NCBI GenBank assembly: GCA_023389045.1
Contig: JAEWEZ010000086.1
Span: forward strand, 1 to 9,205
Source: Actinomycetes bacterium
GTDB taxonomy: Bacteria; Actinomycetota; Actinomycetes; Actinomycetales; Dermabacteraceae
Direction of reading: 5' to 3'
DNA: 9,205 nucleotides
The notes under the pieces are model-generated. The model ran no database searches and was not told where the DNA came from. It saw nothing but the letters and a program-made list of their open reading frames with translations. Shown one piece after another: positions 1 through 5,721 of this stretch. Each line of letters opens with the position of its first letter. The stretch's first letter is position 1. The translations under genes and the position numbers were made by a program.

Positions 1-152
1 ACCGCATGGCCACGGCAGCGGCCATCATCGGTTTGCGGGTTCCCGATGTGCGCATCGTCAATGTGGCGACCACGCAGAAGACCCTCCCGGATTTCGTGGG
101 CATGTGGCTGTCCATGCTGCACACCGACGCCCCCGCAGGCGGTACCTGGTGA
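1..152 (+). CDS. aroA: 3-phosphoshikimate 1-carboxyvinyltransferase (EPSP synthase), C-terminal end only
   Basis: Only the last 49 complete codons and the TGA stop (150-152) are in the window; the gene begins to the left. The frame opens with Arg-Met-Ala, and the two bases before it fit His, giving the conserved HRMA stretch of EPSP synthases. It continues through a hydrophobic helix (AAIIGLRVP) to the family's C-terminal signature TTQKTLPDF, followed by a short tail ending in GGTW. EPSP synthase transfers the enolpyruvyl group of PEP to shikimate-3-phosphate in the cytosol, the sixth step of chorismate synthesis. The stop codon overlaps the GTG start of the next gene (shared bases GTGA), so the two are probably co-transcribed and translationally coupled. 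The aroA-rsgA-hisN order is typical of actinobacteria. Identification rests on 49 residues but the motifs are distinctive. Confidence 0.9.
   Translation, partial: RMATAAAIIGLRVPDVRIVNVATTQKTLPDFVGMWLSMLHTDAPAGGTW
137..142 (+). promoter_or_regulatory. Ribosome-binding site that fixes the rsgA start
   Basis: AGGCGG lies 6 bases before GTG 149, inside the last codons of aroA. It favours GTG 149 over the longer frame from ATG 104, whose extra 15 residues (rich in Arg and His) would overlap aroA by 49 bases and do not resemble the family. Confidence 0.6.
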
Positions 153-1192
153 GCCGACGCTCCCTGCGTGATTACGACGAATCCGATGTGCGCGTGCGCC
201 CCAACCGGCGCGGTTCCCGCCCCCGCACTAAGGATCGCCCCAAGCATGAGGACGCCCTGTGGGCGCGTGTGGTCTCGGTGGATCGGGGGCGCTGGCGCAC
301 CATCCTGGAAGCCGGTACCGACGAGGAGCGTGCCATCACGGCCATGCGAGCCCGGGAGCTGGGCCGCTCCCCCATCGTCCCCGGTGATGTGGTGGGTCTG
401 GCCGGGGATACGTCGGGACGCGACGGGAGCCTCGCCCGGATCGTCAAAATCCAGGAGCGTTCCTCATTCCTACGACGCAGCGCCGACGATGATGACGCGA
501 CGGAACGTCCACTGGTCGCTAACTGCGATCTCATGGTGATCGTCACGGCCCTCGCAGATCCGGAGCCGCGCGGCGGCATGATCGACCGCTGCCTGGTCGC
601 GGCCTACGTGGCGGGGATCGACGCTCTGCTGGTGCTCACCAAAGCGGATCTGCGCGCTCCGGACTCCTTCGTGGAGCAGTACGCGCCTCTCGGAGTGGAT
701 TGGCTGAGCACGCATCGGGAGCCCGACGGGGAGATCGTGAACCTTGCGGCGCTGCGTGAGCGCCTCACCGGGCGCACGAGTGTGTTGATTGGGCATTCGG
801 GCGTTGGTAAGTCCACCCTCTTGAATGCGCTGGTCCCGGAGGCGCGGCGTGCTACCGGCGCAGTCAATGACGTGACCGGGCGGGGGCGCCACACCTCGTC
901 CTCGGCGCTTGCCATGCCGCTTCCTGAAGGCGGGTGGGTGATCGATACTCCCGGGGTGCGTTCCTTCGGGCTCGGTCATGTGGATCCCGATGACCTCTTG
1001 GATGCCTTCACCGATCTCGCCGCGCTTGCGGAGGACTGCCCGCGCGGCTGCACTCATTTGGACGACGCGCCGGACTGCGCCCTGGATGACCTGGTTCAGG
1101 AGGGCAGGGCCGGTACGGCAGGACAGGCGCGGCTCGGTTCCTACCGTCGGCTCGCAGTGGCGCTGCGCAAGAACGATCCCTGGGATCTGTAG
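149..1192 (+). CDS. rsgA: Ribosome small-subunit-dependent GTPase A (30S maturation factor)
   Basis: 347 residues from GTG 149. RsgA (YjeQ) is a circularly permuted GTPase that binds the 30S subunit late in assembly and releases when it hydrolyses GTP. The domains appear in the family order: a basic N-terminal tail, an OB-fold region (about 38-112), then the permuted G domain. The G4 motif TKAD (164-167) comes before the G1 P-loop GHSGVGKST (215-223) and the G3 motif DTPGV (266-270), which is the hallmark of the permutation. The zinc-finger domain follows with Cys297, Cys301, His303 and Cys310 in the pattern CPRGCTH...C. Length is normal, if slightly long at the N-terminus. The start overlaps the aroA stop. 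hisN lies 66 bases downstream on the same strand. All key motifs are intact, so the gene should be functional. Confidence 0.95.
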   Translation: MSRRSLRDYDESDVRVRPNRRGSRPRTKDRPKHEDALWARVVSVDRGRWRTILEAGTDEERAITAMRARELGRSPIVPGDVVGLAGDTSGRDGSLARIVKIQERSSFLRRSADDDDATERPLVANCDLMVIVTALADPEPRGGMIDRCLVAAYVAGIDALLVLTKADLRAPDSFVEQYAPLGVDWLSTHREPDGEIVNLAALRERLTGRTSVLIGHSGVGKSTLLNALVPEARRATGAVNDVTGRGRHTSSSALAMPLPEGGWVIDTPGVRSFGLGHVDPDDLLDAFTDLAALAEDCPRGCTHLDDAPDCALDDLVQEGRAGTAGQARLGSYRRLAVALRKNDPWDL

Positions 1193-1246
1193 GTCGGCCG
1201 ACGATTTTGCCCACTTGCCGTCGTCTTTCTGCGCCGTAGAGGGGCC

Positions 1247-1252
1247 TAAGCT
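1247..1252 (+). promoter_or_regulatory. Possible -10 element for a leaderless hisN transcript
   Basis: TAAGCT fits the actinobacterial TANNNT -10 consensus and ends 6 bases before ATG 1259, so transcription would start at or very near the A of the start codon. No Shine-Dalgarno sequence stands at normal spacing; the nearest purine run, AGAGGGG, ends about 15 bases upstream. A competing arrangement is TTGCCG (1215-1220), a 16-base gap and TAGAGG (1237-1242), giving a leader of roughly 10 bases. No convincing -35 goes with TAAGCT. Confidence 0.3.
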
Positions 1253-1258
1253 TGAGCC

Positions 1259-2050
1259 ATGGCCTCTCTCTTTGCCGACGATCTCCGTCTTGCCCATGTT
1301 CTTGCCGACGCCGTGGATAACCACACCATGTCCCGCTTTAAAGCGCAGGACCTACGGATTGACACCAAACCCGATATGACCGAGGTGACCGACGCCGACC
1401 GCAGCGCCGAGGACCTCATCCGCAAGCAGCTGTCGCGCTCCCGCTCCCGCGACCAGGTGATCGGTGAAGAGTTCGGCTCGACCGGCAATGCCTCCCGCCA
1501 GTGGGTAATCGACCCGATCGACGGCACCTCGAACTTTGTGCGTGGCGTGCCGGTGTGGGCCACCCTGATCGGCCTGATCGAGGATGGCCGCTGCGTGGTC
1601 GGGGTCGTCTCCTGCCCGGCACTGGGCCGACGCTGGTGGGCTGCGGAAGGGGCCGGCGCCTACACCGGGCCGCGGCTGAGCGCCGCCACCCGTCTGCAGG
1701 TTTCCACCGTGGACAGGATCGAGAACGCTTCGCTCTCTTACTCATCGCTGCACGCCTGGGCGGATGTGGACCGTCTGCCCCAGATGCTCAACTTCATGCA
1801 GCGTTTCTGGCGCACCCGCGCCTACGGAGACTTCTGGTCCTACATGCTGCTGGCCGAGGGCGCGGTGGATGTGGCCTGCGAACCCGAGCTGAAGCTGCAT
1901 GACATGGCTGCTCTCGTACCGATCGTGCAGGAAGCCGGTGGCCGTTTCACCTCCCTCGACGGCGAAGACGGCCCCTTCGGCGGAAACGCCCTGGCCACGA
2001 ACTCTCTACTGCATGAGGAGTCCCTCGCAGCGCTGCAGCCGCGCGACTGA
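1259..2050 (+). CDS. hisN: Histidinol-phosphate phosphatase, inositol monophosphatase family
   Basis: 263 residues with the inositol-monophosphatase fold. The metal-binding motifs are in order: GEEFG (69-73, Glu70/Glu71), DPIDGTSNF (Asp85, Asp88, with Gly89-Thr90 holding the phosphate), and the C-terminal motif HDMAA (214-218, Asp215), followed by EAGGRF. These residues bind the two to three Mg2+ ions used to hydrolyse the phosphomonoester. In many family members the last motif reads WD; here it is HD, which I believe is common in the HisN branch. In actinobacteria this branch, placed beside aroA and rsgA, supplies the histidinol-phosphatase step of histidine synthesis that HisB performs elsewhere. 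Activity on inositol phosphate or related esters is not excluded by motifs. ATG 1259 is the only sensible start, and the KPDMTEVTDAD stretch typical of the family lies at about residues 38-48. Confidence 0.9.
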   Translation: MASLFADDLRLAHVLADAVDNHTMSRFKAQDLRIDTKPDMTEVTDADRSAEDLIRKQLSRSRSRDQVIGEEFGSTGNASRQWVIDPIDGTSNFVRGVPVWATLIGLIEDGRCVVGVVSCPALGRRWWAAEGAGAYTGPRLSAATRLQVSTVDRIENASLSYSSLHAWADVDRLPQMLNFMQRFWRTRAYGDFWSYMLLAEGAVDVACEPELKLHDMAALVPIVQEAGGRFTSLDGEDGPFGGNALATNSLLHEESLAALQPRD

Positions 2051-2052
2051 CG

Positions 2053-2099
2053 CACTCCCCTACTGAGGTTCCTGGGAGTGGCGGGGCGGGCTCTCCGCC
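2053..2099 (+). other. Two short GC-rich hairpins directly after hisN
   Basis: CACTCCC (2053-2059) pairs with GGGAGTG (2074-2080), a 7-bp stem starting 3 bases after the hisN stop. GGCGG (2085-2089) pairs with CCGCC (2095-2099) around a 5-base loop. Neither has a T tract. They may contribute to 3'-end formation of the hisN transcript, or may be chance in GC-rich DNA. Confidence 0.3.
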
Positions 2100-2101
2100 A
2101 A

Positions 2102-2137
2102 GGCAGATGAGACCTACGACTCAGCGTCTCATCTGCC
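2102..2137. terminator. Perfect 12-bp inverted repeat between hisN and pfp, terminator-like
   Basis: GGCAGATGAGAC (2102-2113) and GTCTCATCTGCC (2126-2137) are exact reverse complements around a 12-base loop. The hairpin lies downstream of hisN and about 40 bases upstream of the proposed pfp -10, so terminating the aroA-rsgA-hisN transcript is the simplest role. There is no T tract on either side, so it would be a non-canonical GC-rich terminator. A protein-binding operator is the alternative. Confidence 0.5.
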
Positions 2138-2177
2138 CGCGGGGACCTGCGGGGCTGGAGTGTGCAGCACACGTCGA

Positions 2178-2183
2178 TAGGAT
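2178..2183 (+). promoter_or_regulatory. Likely -10 element of the pfp promoter
   Basis: TAGGAT fits TANNNT. The sequence 16-17 bases upstream (CTGGAG/TGGAGT, 2155-2161) is a weak -35. Transcription would start near 2190, giving a leader of about 30 bases before ATG 2221. Confidence 0.4.
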
Positions 2184-2205
2184 CGGGGAGTCTGTGACCA
2201 CGATC

Positions 2206-2212
2206 GAAGGGA
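2206..2212 (+). promoter_or_regulatory. Ribosome-binding site that decides the pfp start
   Basis: GAAGGGA ends 8 bases before ATG 2221. The competing upstream start GTG 2194 has only GGGGAG very close to it and would lie almost at the predicted transcription start. The family homology also begins right after ATG 2221. Confidence 0.5.
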
Positions 2213-2220
2213 TCGACCTT

Positions 2221-3441
2221 ATGTCCGTCAAGCGCGTCGCTCTGCTCACCGCCGGTGGCTACGCCCCCTGCCTCTCCTCCGCCGTGGGCGGCCTGATCGA
2301 GCGCTACAACGAGCTGGTGCCCGACGTTGAAATCATCGCCTACAAGCACGGCTACTGGGGTCTGCTCTCGGGCGAGAAGATCGTCGTGGACGACGAGGTG
2401 CGTGCCCACGCCGGGATCCTCCACAACTACGGTGGCTCCCCCATTGGCAACTCTCGCGTGAAGCTCACCAACACCGAGGATCTGGTCCAGCGTGGCCTGA
2501 TCAAGGAGGGTGAGAACGCCCTGGAGGTCGCCGCCAACAAACTCAAGGACGACGGTGTGGACGTGCTGCACACCATCGGTGGCGACGACACCAACACCAC
2601 CGCTGCAGACCTCGCCCACTACCTGCATGAGAACGGCTACGACCTGCAGGTTGTCGGTCTGCCCAAGACCATCGACAACGACATTGTGCCGATCCGTCAG
2701 TCCCTCGGCGCGAAGACCGCTGCCGAGCAGACCAGCATTTTTGCGCAGAACATCATTGCCGAGCACGGCTCGAACCCGCGGATGCTGATCATCCACGAGA
2801 TCATGGGCCGCGCCTGCGGTTACCTCACCGCGCAGGCCGCCGAGTACTACCAGCAGTGGCATGCCCAGCAGCAGTGGCTCCCCTCGATCGGCCACAAGGC
2901 CGAGCGGTGGGATGTGCACGCCGTCTTCCTCCCGGAAATGGCGCTGGACATCGAGGCAGAAGCCGCCCGTCTGAAGACCATCATGGATGAGGTGGGCTGC
3001 GTGAACGTCTTCCTCTCCGAGGGCGCCGGCATCCCCGAAATCATCGCGGAGATGGAAGCGCGCGGCGAGACCGTGGAGAAGGACCCCTTCGGCCACGTGA
3101 AGCTCGACAAGATCAACCCCGGCCAGTGGTTCGCGGGCCAGTTCGCTAAGAAGCTCGGCGCCGAAAAGGTCATGGTGCAGAAGTCCGGTTACTTCTCCCG
3201 CTCGGCTAAGGCCAATGCGGAAGACCTCCGTCTGATCAAGTCGATGACGGATCTCGCGGTGCAGGTTGCGCTCGAGGGCGGCACCGGTGTGATCGGGCAC
3301 GACGAGGAACAGGGCGATCGTCTGCGCGCGATCGAGTTCTCCCGCATCGCCGGGCACAAGGCCTTCGACATCTCCCAGCCCTGGTTCCAGGACGTGATGG
3401 CCAAGATCGGCCAGAAGGTCGAGCCGGCGGCCAAGCACTGA
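2221..3441 (+). CDS. pfp: Pyrophosphate-dependent 6-phosphofructokinase (PPi--fructose-6-phosphate 1-phosphotransferase)
   Basis: 406 residues from ATG 2221. It is a cytosolic phosphofructokinase-family enzyme interconverting fructose 6-phosphate plus PPi with fructose 1,6-bisphosphate plus phosphate. The start region TAGGYAPCLSSAVGG carries the first phosphate-binding loop. The donor-specificity positions are clear: GGDDT (120-124) has Asp123 where ATP-dependent enzymes have Gly, and PKTIDND (148-154) has Lys149 where ATP enzymes have Gly. Both are the recognised PPi signature. Asp152 is the expected catalytic base. MGRACG (195-200) binds the sugar phosphate, and LSEGAG lies further on. The reaction is reversible, so it can serve glycolysis or gluconeogenesis and saves ATP by using biosynthetic PPi. 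It has its own likely promoter and a terminator-like hairpin after the stop, so it is probably monocistronic or weakly linked to the next gene. A 38-residue N-terminal extension from ATG 2107 would translate the intergenic hairpin and is not credible. Confidence 0.93.
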   Translation: MSVKRVALLTAGGYAPCLSSAVGGLIERYNELVPDVEIIAYKHGYWGLLSGEKIVVDDEVRAHAGILHNYGGSPIGNSRVKLTNTEDLVQRGLIKEGENALEVAANKLKDDGVDVLHTIGGDDTNTTAADLAHYLHENGYDLQVVGLPKTIDNDIVPIRQSLGAKTAAEQTSIFAQNIIAEHGSNPRMLIIHEIMGRACGYLTAQAAEYYQQWHAQQQWLPSIGHKAERWDVHAVFLPEMALDIEAEAARLKTIMDEVGCVNVFLSEGAGIPEIIAEMEARGETVEKDPFGHVKLDKINPGQWFAGQFAKKLGAEKVMVQKSGYFSRSAKANAEDLRLIKSMTDLAVQVALEGGTGVIGHDEEQGDRLRAIEFSRIAGHKAFDISQPWFQDVMAKIGQKVEPAAKH

Positions 3442-3470
3442 TCGCTAACTACCCCACACTGAGGTAGACC

Positions 3471-3519
3471 ACATGGCGGCGGAGCACCCACGTATCGGGC
3501 GCTCCGCCGCCCATGTTTT
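3471..3519 (+). terminator. Intrinsic terminator-like hairpin after pfp, overlapping the start of the protease gene
   Basis: GGCGGCGGAGC (3475-3485) pairs perfectly with GCTCCGCCGCC (3501-3511). Past a single bulged C (3512), ACAT (3471-3474) pairs with ATGT (3513-3516). Inside the loop CCC (3487-3489) can pair with GGG (3497-3499). TTTT (3516-3519) follows the stem. The position, 30 bases after the pfp stop, and the shape fit a Rho-independent terminator of pfp. It also buries ATG 3473, the predicted start of the downstream gene, in the stem, so it may act on that gene as well. Confidence 0.6.
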
Positions 3520-4300
3520 CCCCCTGCGCACCTGGCGGCGCAGTATCGAAAAGGCTCTAACCGGCCGGGTACGCACCCGCCCAACCCGCCCGCAGGGCGT
3601 CGCCGGCCCGCAGGTGATCGCCGTGGAACCGGCTGTCGTGGGCACTGACCTGCGCCGCGACACCTCCCCCTGGCATCTGGAGGGCATCCCCCGCCAGGGC
3701 CGGCTGGGTGACTGCTGGTTGATCGCGCCCATGCTCGCTCTGGCTGTGACGAGACGGCAGTGCCTGGCGGACCTCCTGACCGTGGAGGCCGACGGGATCA
3801 TTGCCGTGCACTTCCCGGGGGCAGACGCGCCCCTACGCGTGGACCGCGACATGCCCGTGGATGCGCAGGGCGCTTTTAGCGGGGCGCGGGTCAGTGCAGG
3901 CGCCCCCGGTTGGGTGGGGGTTCTGGAGAAGGCTGCGGCCGCGCAGATCGCCGGCGGGTATCGCATGCTGCAGCGGGGCTTTGCCTGTTTCGGCTTTGCC
4001 CTTCTCCTGGGGACTCCCACGCGCACCCGCCTGCGCCTGCCCTCCCCCGCCCAGGCGCAGCAGTGGGCGGCCGAGGGGCGTGCCATGGCGGTTTCGACGC
4101 ATCCGCTGAGCGGCCTCGTGCGGCACGGTGAGAGGCGGATCGCCCCAAACCACGTGTATGCGCTGGTCGGCGGGGATCCGCAGGCGGGCACACTGCTGCT
4201 GCGCAACCCTGTGGATCCGACGACGGTGCTTGAGCTGGATCGTCGGACCTTCCGCCTGGGGTTCCTCGCGGTCGATGTGACGCAGCCGCTCGGTTCCTAG
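3473..4300 (+). CDS. Calpain-like cysteine protease (peptidase family C2), stand-alone catalytic core
   Basis: 275 residues. The calpain catalytic triad is readable. QGRLGDCWL (75-83) supplies the oxyanion Gln75 and nucleophile Cys81. NHVYALVGG (226-234) supplies His227. LRNPVD (243-248) supplies Asn245. Between them GWVGVLEKAAAAQIAGGY matches the family's W..LLEKA.A...GGY helix. Spacing Cys-His 146 and His-Asn 18 is close to calpain's. The usual NPW is NPV here. There are no EF-hands, C2-like domain, signal peptide or membrane segment, so it is likely a cytosolic protease core behind a basic, Arg/Pro-rich stretch of about 45 residues. Substrate is unknown. GAGG (3461-3464) 8 bases upstream supports ATG 3473, but that codon lies in a terminator-like stem; GTG 3614 would give 228 residues keeping the whole catalytic core, with no good ribosome-binding site. 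It is convergent with the next gene. The family call is firm, function open. Confidence 0.82.
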   Translation: MAAEHPRIGRSAAHVFPLRTWRRSIEKALTGRVRTRPTRPQGVAGPQVIAVEPAVVGTDLRRDTSPWHLEGIPRQGRLGDCWLIAPMLALAVTRRQCLADLLTVEADGIIAVHFPGADAPLRVDRDMPVDAQGAFSGARVSAGAPGWVGVLEKAAAAQIAGGYRMLQRGFACFGFALLLGTPTRTRLRLPSPAQAQQWAAEGRAMAVSTHPLSGLVRHGERRIAPNHVYALVGGDPQAGTLLLRNPVDPTTVLELDRRTFRLGFLAVDVTQPLGS

Positions 4301-4309
4301 ACAGATACC

Positions 4310-4954
4310 TCAGCGCCGAGGGTCGATGCGCTCAAAGACCTCGAGCCATGCATCGGCGATCAGACGGTGCCCCGCGATCGTCGGGTGGATCCCATCCTCA
4401 GCGAGCGAGGTCGGAGTATGCCCCACACGGCGCGCCTCGTCGAGAACCTCCTCCAGATCCACGAGGTCATGCTGGAACTCATGGGCCAGGCGACGGACAA
4501 CCGCAACCTTCCGGTCCAGGTCCTCGTGGAAACAGGCCTTGTCGTCGTCCACATCGGTGACGAAGGGAACCACCATCAGCACGGGAACTGCGGGCATGGT
4601 CGCCGACAGCTGATCGAGCACGAAACGATAGTCGGCTTCGAAGTCAGCTTCGCTGGTCGGGTCATTGCTATCGAACCTGCGCCAGGTGTCATTCACACCG
4701 ATGTAGATGGTGACCACATCGGGGCGCAGGACCAAGCAGTCCTCATGCACACGGGCACGCAAGTCTCGCGCACGATCGCCCCCAATCCCGCGGTTCAGGA
4801 CCCGCGCCGTCGGTTCATGGGCGGCGAAGTGTTCAGCGATCAGACGCACGTAGCCATACCCGAGGCCGAGAGCGTCCTCGCGGCGCCCGGCATCGGTGAT
4901 CGAATCCCCCAGGAAGAGGAGGCTGCGGCTGGGCGGGAGGGCATCGTTGCTCAT
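4310..4954 (-). CDS. SGNH/GDSL-family hydrolase (esterase/lipase type)
   Basis: 214 residues. All four SGNH blocks are present. LFLGDSITD (13-21) carries the nucleophile Ser18. NRGIGGDRARDL (54-65) carries the oxyanion Gly59. IYIGVNDTW (83-91) carries Asn88. DGIHPTIAGH (187-196) carries Asp187 and His190 of the triad. The small single-domain form, close to bacterial SGNH esterases of about 200-220 residues, has no signal peptide or membrane anchor, so it should act in the cytosol on small esters or acylated carbohydrates; the substrate cannot be read from motifs. ATG 4954 fits the homology: residues upstream in the same frame do not resemble the family. No clear ribosome-binding site precedes it. 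It lies 52 bases after the HTH-type gene on the same strand and is probably transcribed with it. Its stop is 9 bases from the stop of the convergent protease gene, leaving no room for a separate terminator. Confidence 0.88.
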   Translation of the reverse strand: MSNDALPPSRSLLFLGDSITDAGRREDALGLGYGYVRLIAEHFAAHEPTARVLNRGIGGDRARDLRARVHEDCLVLRPDVVTIYIGVNDTWRRFDSNDPTSEADFEADYRFVLDQLSATMPAVPVLMVVPFVTDVDDDKACFHEDLDRKVAVVRRLAHEFQHDLVDLEEVLDEARRVGHTPTSLAEDGIHPTIAGHRLIADAWLEVFERIDPRR

Positions 4955-5006
4955 GGAAGAACTGTCGCATAGCGATGCCCTGTGTGGAGGCCGCGGTGGT
5001 CCCGTA

Positions 5007-5489
5007 TCAAAAGGGGAGGTCCCCATCCCAGCCCCCAAGGTCATCCAAGACGTCACCCCAACCATCGAGCATCTCGATCTGTTCCAGCATTTCCTTCGTC
5101 GAAGCATCCTCCTCGATGCACCGGTCCAGCACGTGCTCCGCTGTGCACATCTGCTCGAGGATCCGTTCCCTCTCGTCACGGGTCTCGGCAATGTCCTGCT
5201 CGGGGTAGGTGGGAAGAATGGAGAGATCCTCACTGAGCGCGTCGTGCAACTCCTCGAAATGAGCCCGACGGATGGACGTGTCCGCCAGCTGATTCATCCA
5301 CCACGCGCGTCGCCCCGCCCGGGTCAGGGTGAGGGTGTCCTGCACCCAGGCGCGTAGCTTCTTCGGCGAGTACACCGCCGGAATGCCACTGGCGACGAGT
5401 TCTCCCTTCGTGCGATCCGGGACGACATGCGTGAGCAGGTCTTGAGGGAGCACATCCAGGGTGTAGGCGAGAGCCATGAGCTCATCCAC
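5007..5489 (-). CDS. XRE/HTH-type protein with uncharacterised C-terminal region; 5' end disrupted
   Basis: The intact frame runs from GTG 5489, 160 residues. Its first residues (DELMALAYTLDVLPQDLL) are the last helices of an XRE (HTH_3) domain, not a natural N-terminus. Read further upstream, the same frame gives RHGFPIATARLIAIENG, the recognition-helix half of the domain, and KGWS, but it meets TGA at 5603-5601. The normal start is probably ATG 5621, with SD GAGGA at 5633-5629. After the HTH end come a region with SPKKLRAWVQDTL (about 41-53), then RRAWWMNQLADTS, and a long acidic, helix-rich tail (about 75-160) ending DGDLPF. I do not recognise this region. The gene precedes the SGNH hydrolase by 52 bases. 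It may be a recent pseudogene, a truncated but expressed remnant, or a sequencing error at the TGA. If whole, it would be a DNA-binding regulator of about 204 residues. Confidence 0.6.
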   Translation of the reverse strand: MDELMALAYTLDVLPQDLLTHVVPDRTKGELVASGIPAVYSPKKLRAWVQDTLTLTRAGRRAWWMNQLADTSIRRAHFEELHDALSEDLSILPTYPEQDIAETRDERERILEQMCTAEHVLDRCIEEDASTKEMLEQIEMLDGWGDVLDDLGGWDGDLPF

Positions 5490-5621
5490 GTCGGCAGCGG
5501 CGGAGCCGTTTTCAATGGCGATAAGACGCGCAGTGGCGATGGGGAAGCCGTGGCGCTGGAGGCTATCGGTGGGTGCACGGTGGCTCCAGCCCTTAGAGGA
5601 TCAGGCCTCCGCGAGGGGCAT
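5490..5621 (-). pseudogene. Broken 5' part of the HTH gene: start, six codons, TGA, then in-frame HTH homology
   Basis: ATG 5621 has a well-placed ribosome-binding site (GAGGA, 7-base gap) and encodes MPLAEA before TGA (5603-5601). The next in-frame codons read SSKGWSHRAPTDSLQRHG and then the recognition-helix part. A complete XRE domain usually has about four more residues between the LAEA-like start and KGWS, so a small deletion around the TGA is as likely as a point change. A proline in helix 2 (HRAP where a Leu is usual) is a second sign of decay. No ATG, GTG or TTG occurs in frame between the TGA and GTG 5489. Confidence 0.5.
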
Positions 5622-5667
5622 TTTCATTTCCTCGAGCGGAGGGTTGTGCGGAAGACGGCCCCTGAGG

Positions 5668-5712
5668 ACCATAAAAGGAAGACCCCCTGCCAGCGTTTGT
5701 GCTGGCAGGGGG
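5668..5712 (-). terminator. Intrinsic terminator of the tRNA-Met gene
   Basis: On the minus strand a perfect 12-bp stem (CCCCCTGCCAGC at 5712-5701, complement 5694-5683) with a 6-base loop starts 9 bases after the tRNA 3' end. It is followed by TCTTCCTTTTATGG, a T-rich tract. This is a classical Rho-independent terminator and separates the tRNA from the HTH-type gene. Confidence 0.85.
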
Positions 5713-5721
5713 CCTATCTCG

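Noticed and set aside
104..148. Longer rsgA start at ATG 104
   Set aside because: It would overlap aroA coding sequence by 49 bases in another frame and add an unrelated Arg/His-rich peptide. GTG 149 has a ribosome-binding site and the usual stop-start overlap.
470..1324. 284-codon minus-strand frame over rsgA
   Set aside because: rsgA carries G1, G3, G4 and zinc motifs on the plus strand. The antisense frame has no family resemblance.
2107..2220. Longer pfp start at ATG 2107
   Set aside because: This stretch contains an arm of the 12-bp hairpin and the likely promoter, and the family homology starts at ATG 2221.
1840..3438. 532-codon open frame on the minus strand opposite pfp and the end of hisN
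   Set aside because: It mirrors two genes with full sets of catalytic motifs. Long antisense frames are expected in GC-rich coding DNA, and its translation shows no recognisable domain.
4367..4972. 201-codon plus-strand frame opposite the SGNH hydrolase
   Set aside because: The minus-strand gene has all four SGNH blocks. The plus frame has no motif and is an antisense shadow.
3473..5621. Calpain-like protease plus HTH-hydrolase pair as a new defence or toxin system
   Set aside because: The genes are convergent, the HTH gene looks damaged, and no nuclease, NTPase, nucleotide cyclase or membrane effector is present. Proximity alone does not support a joint system.
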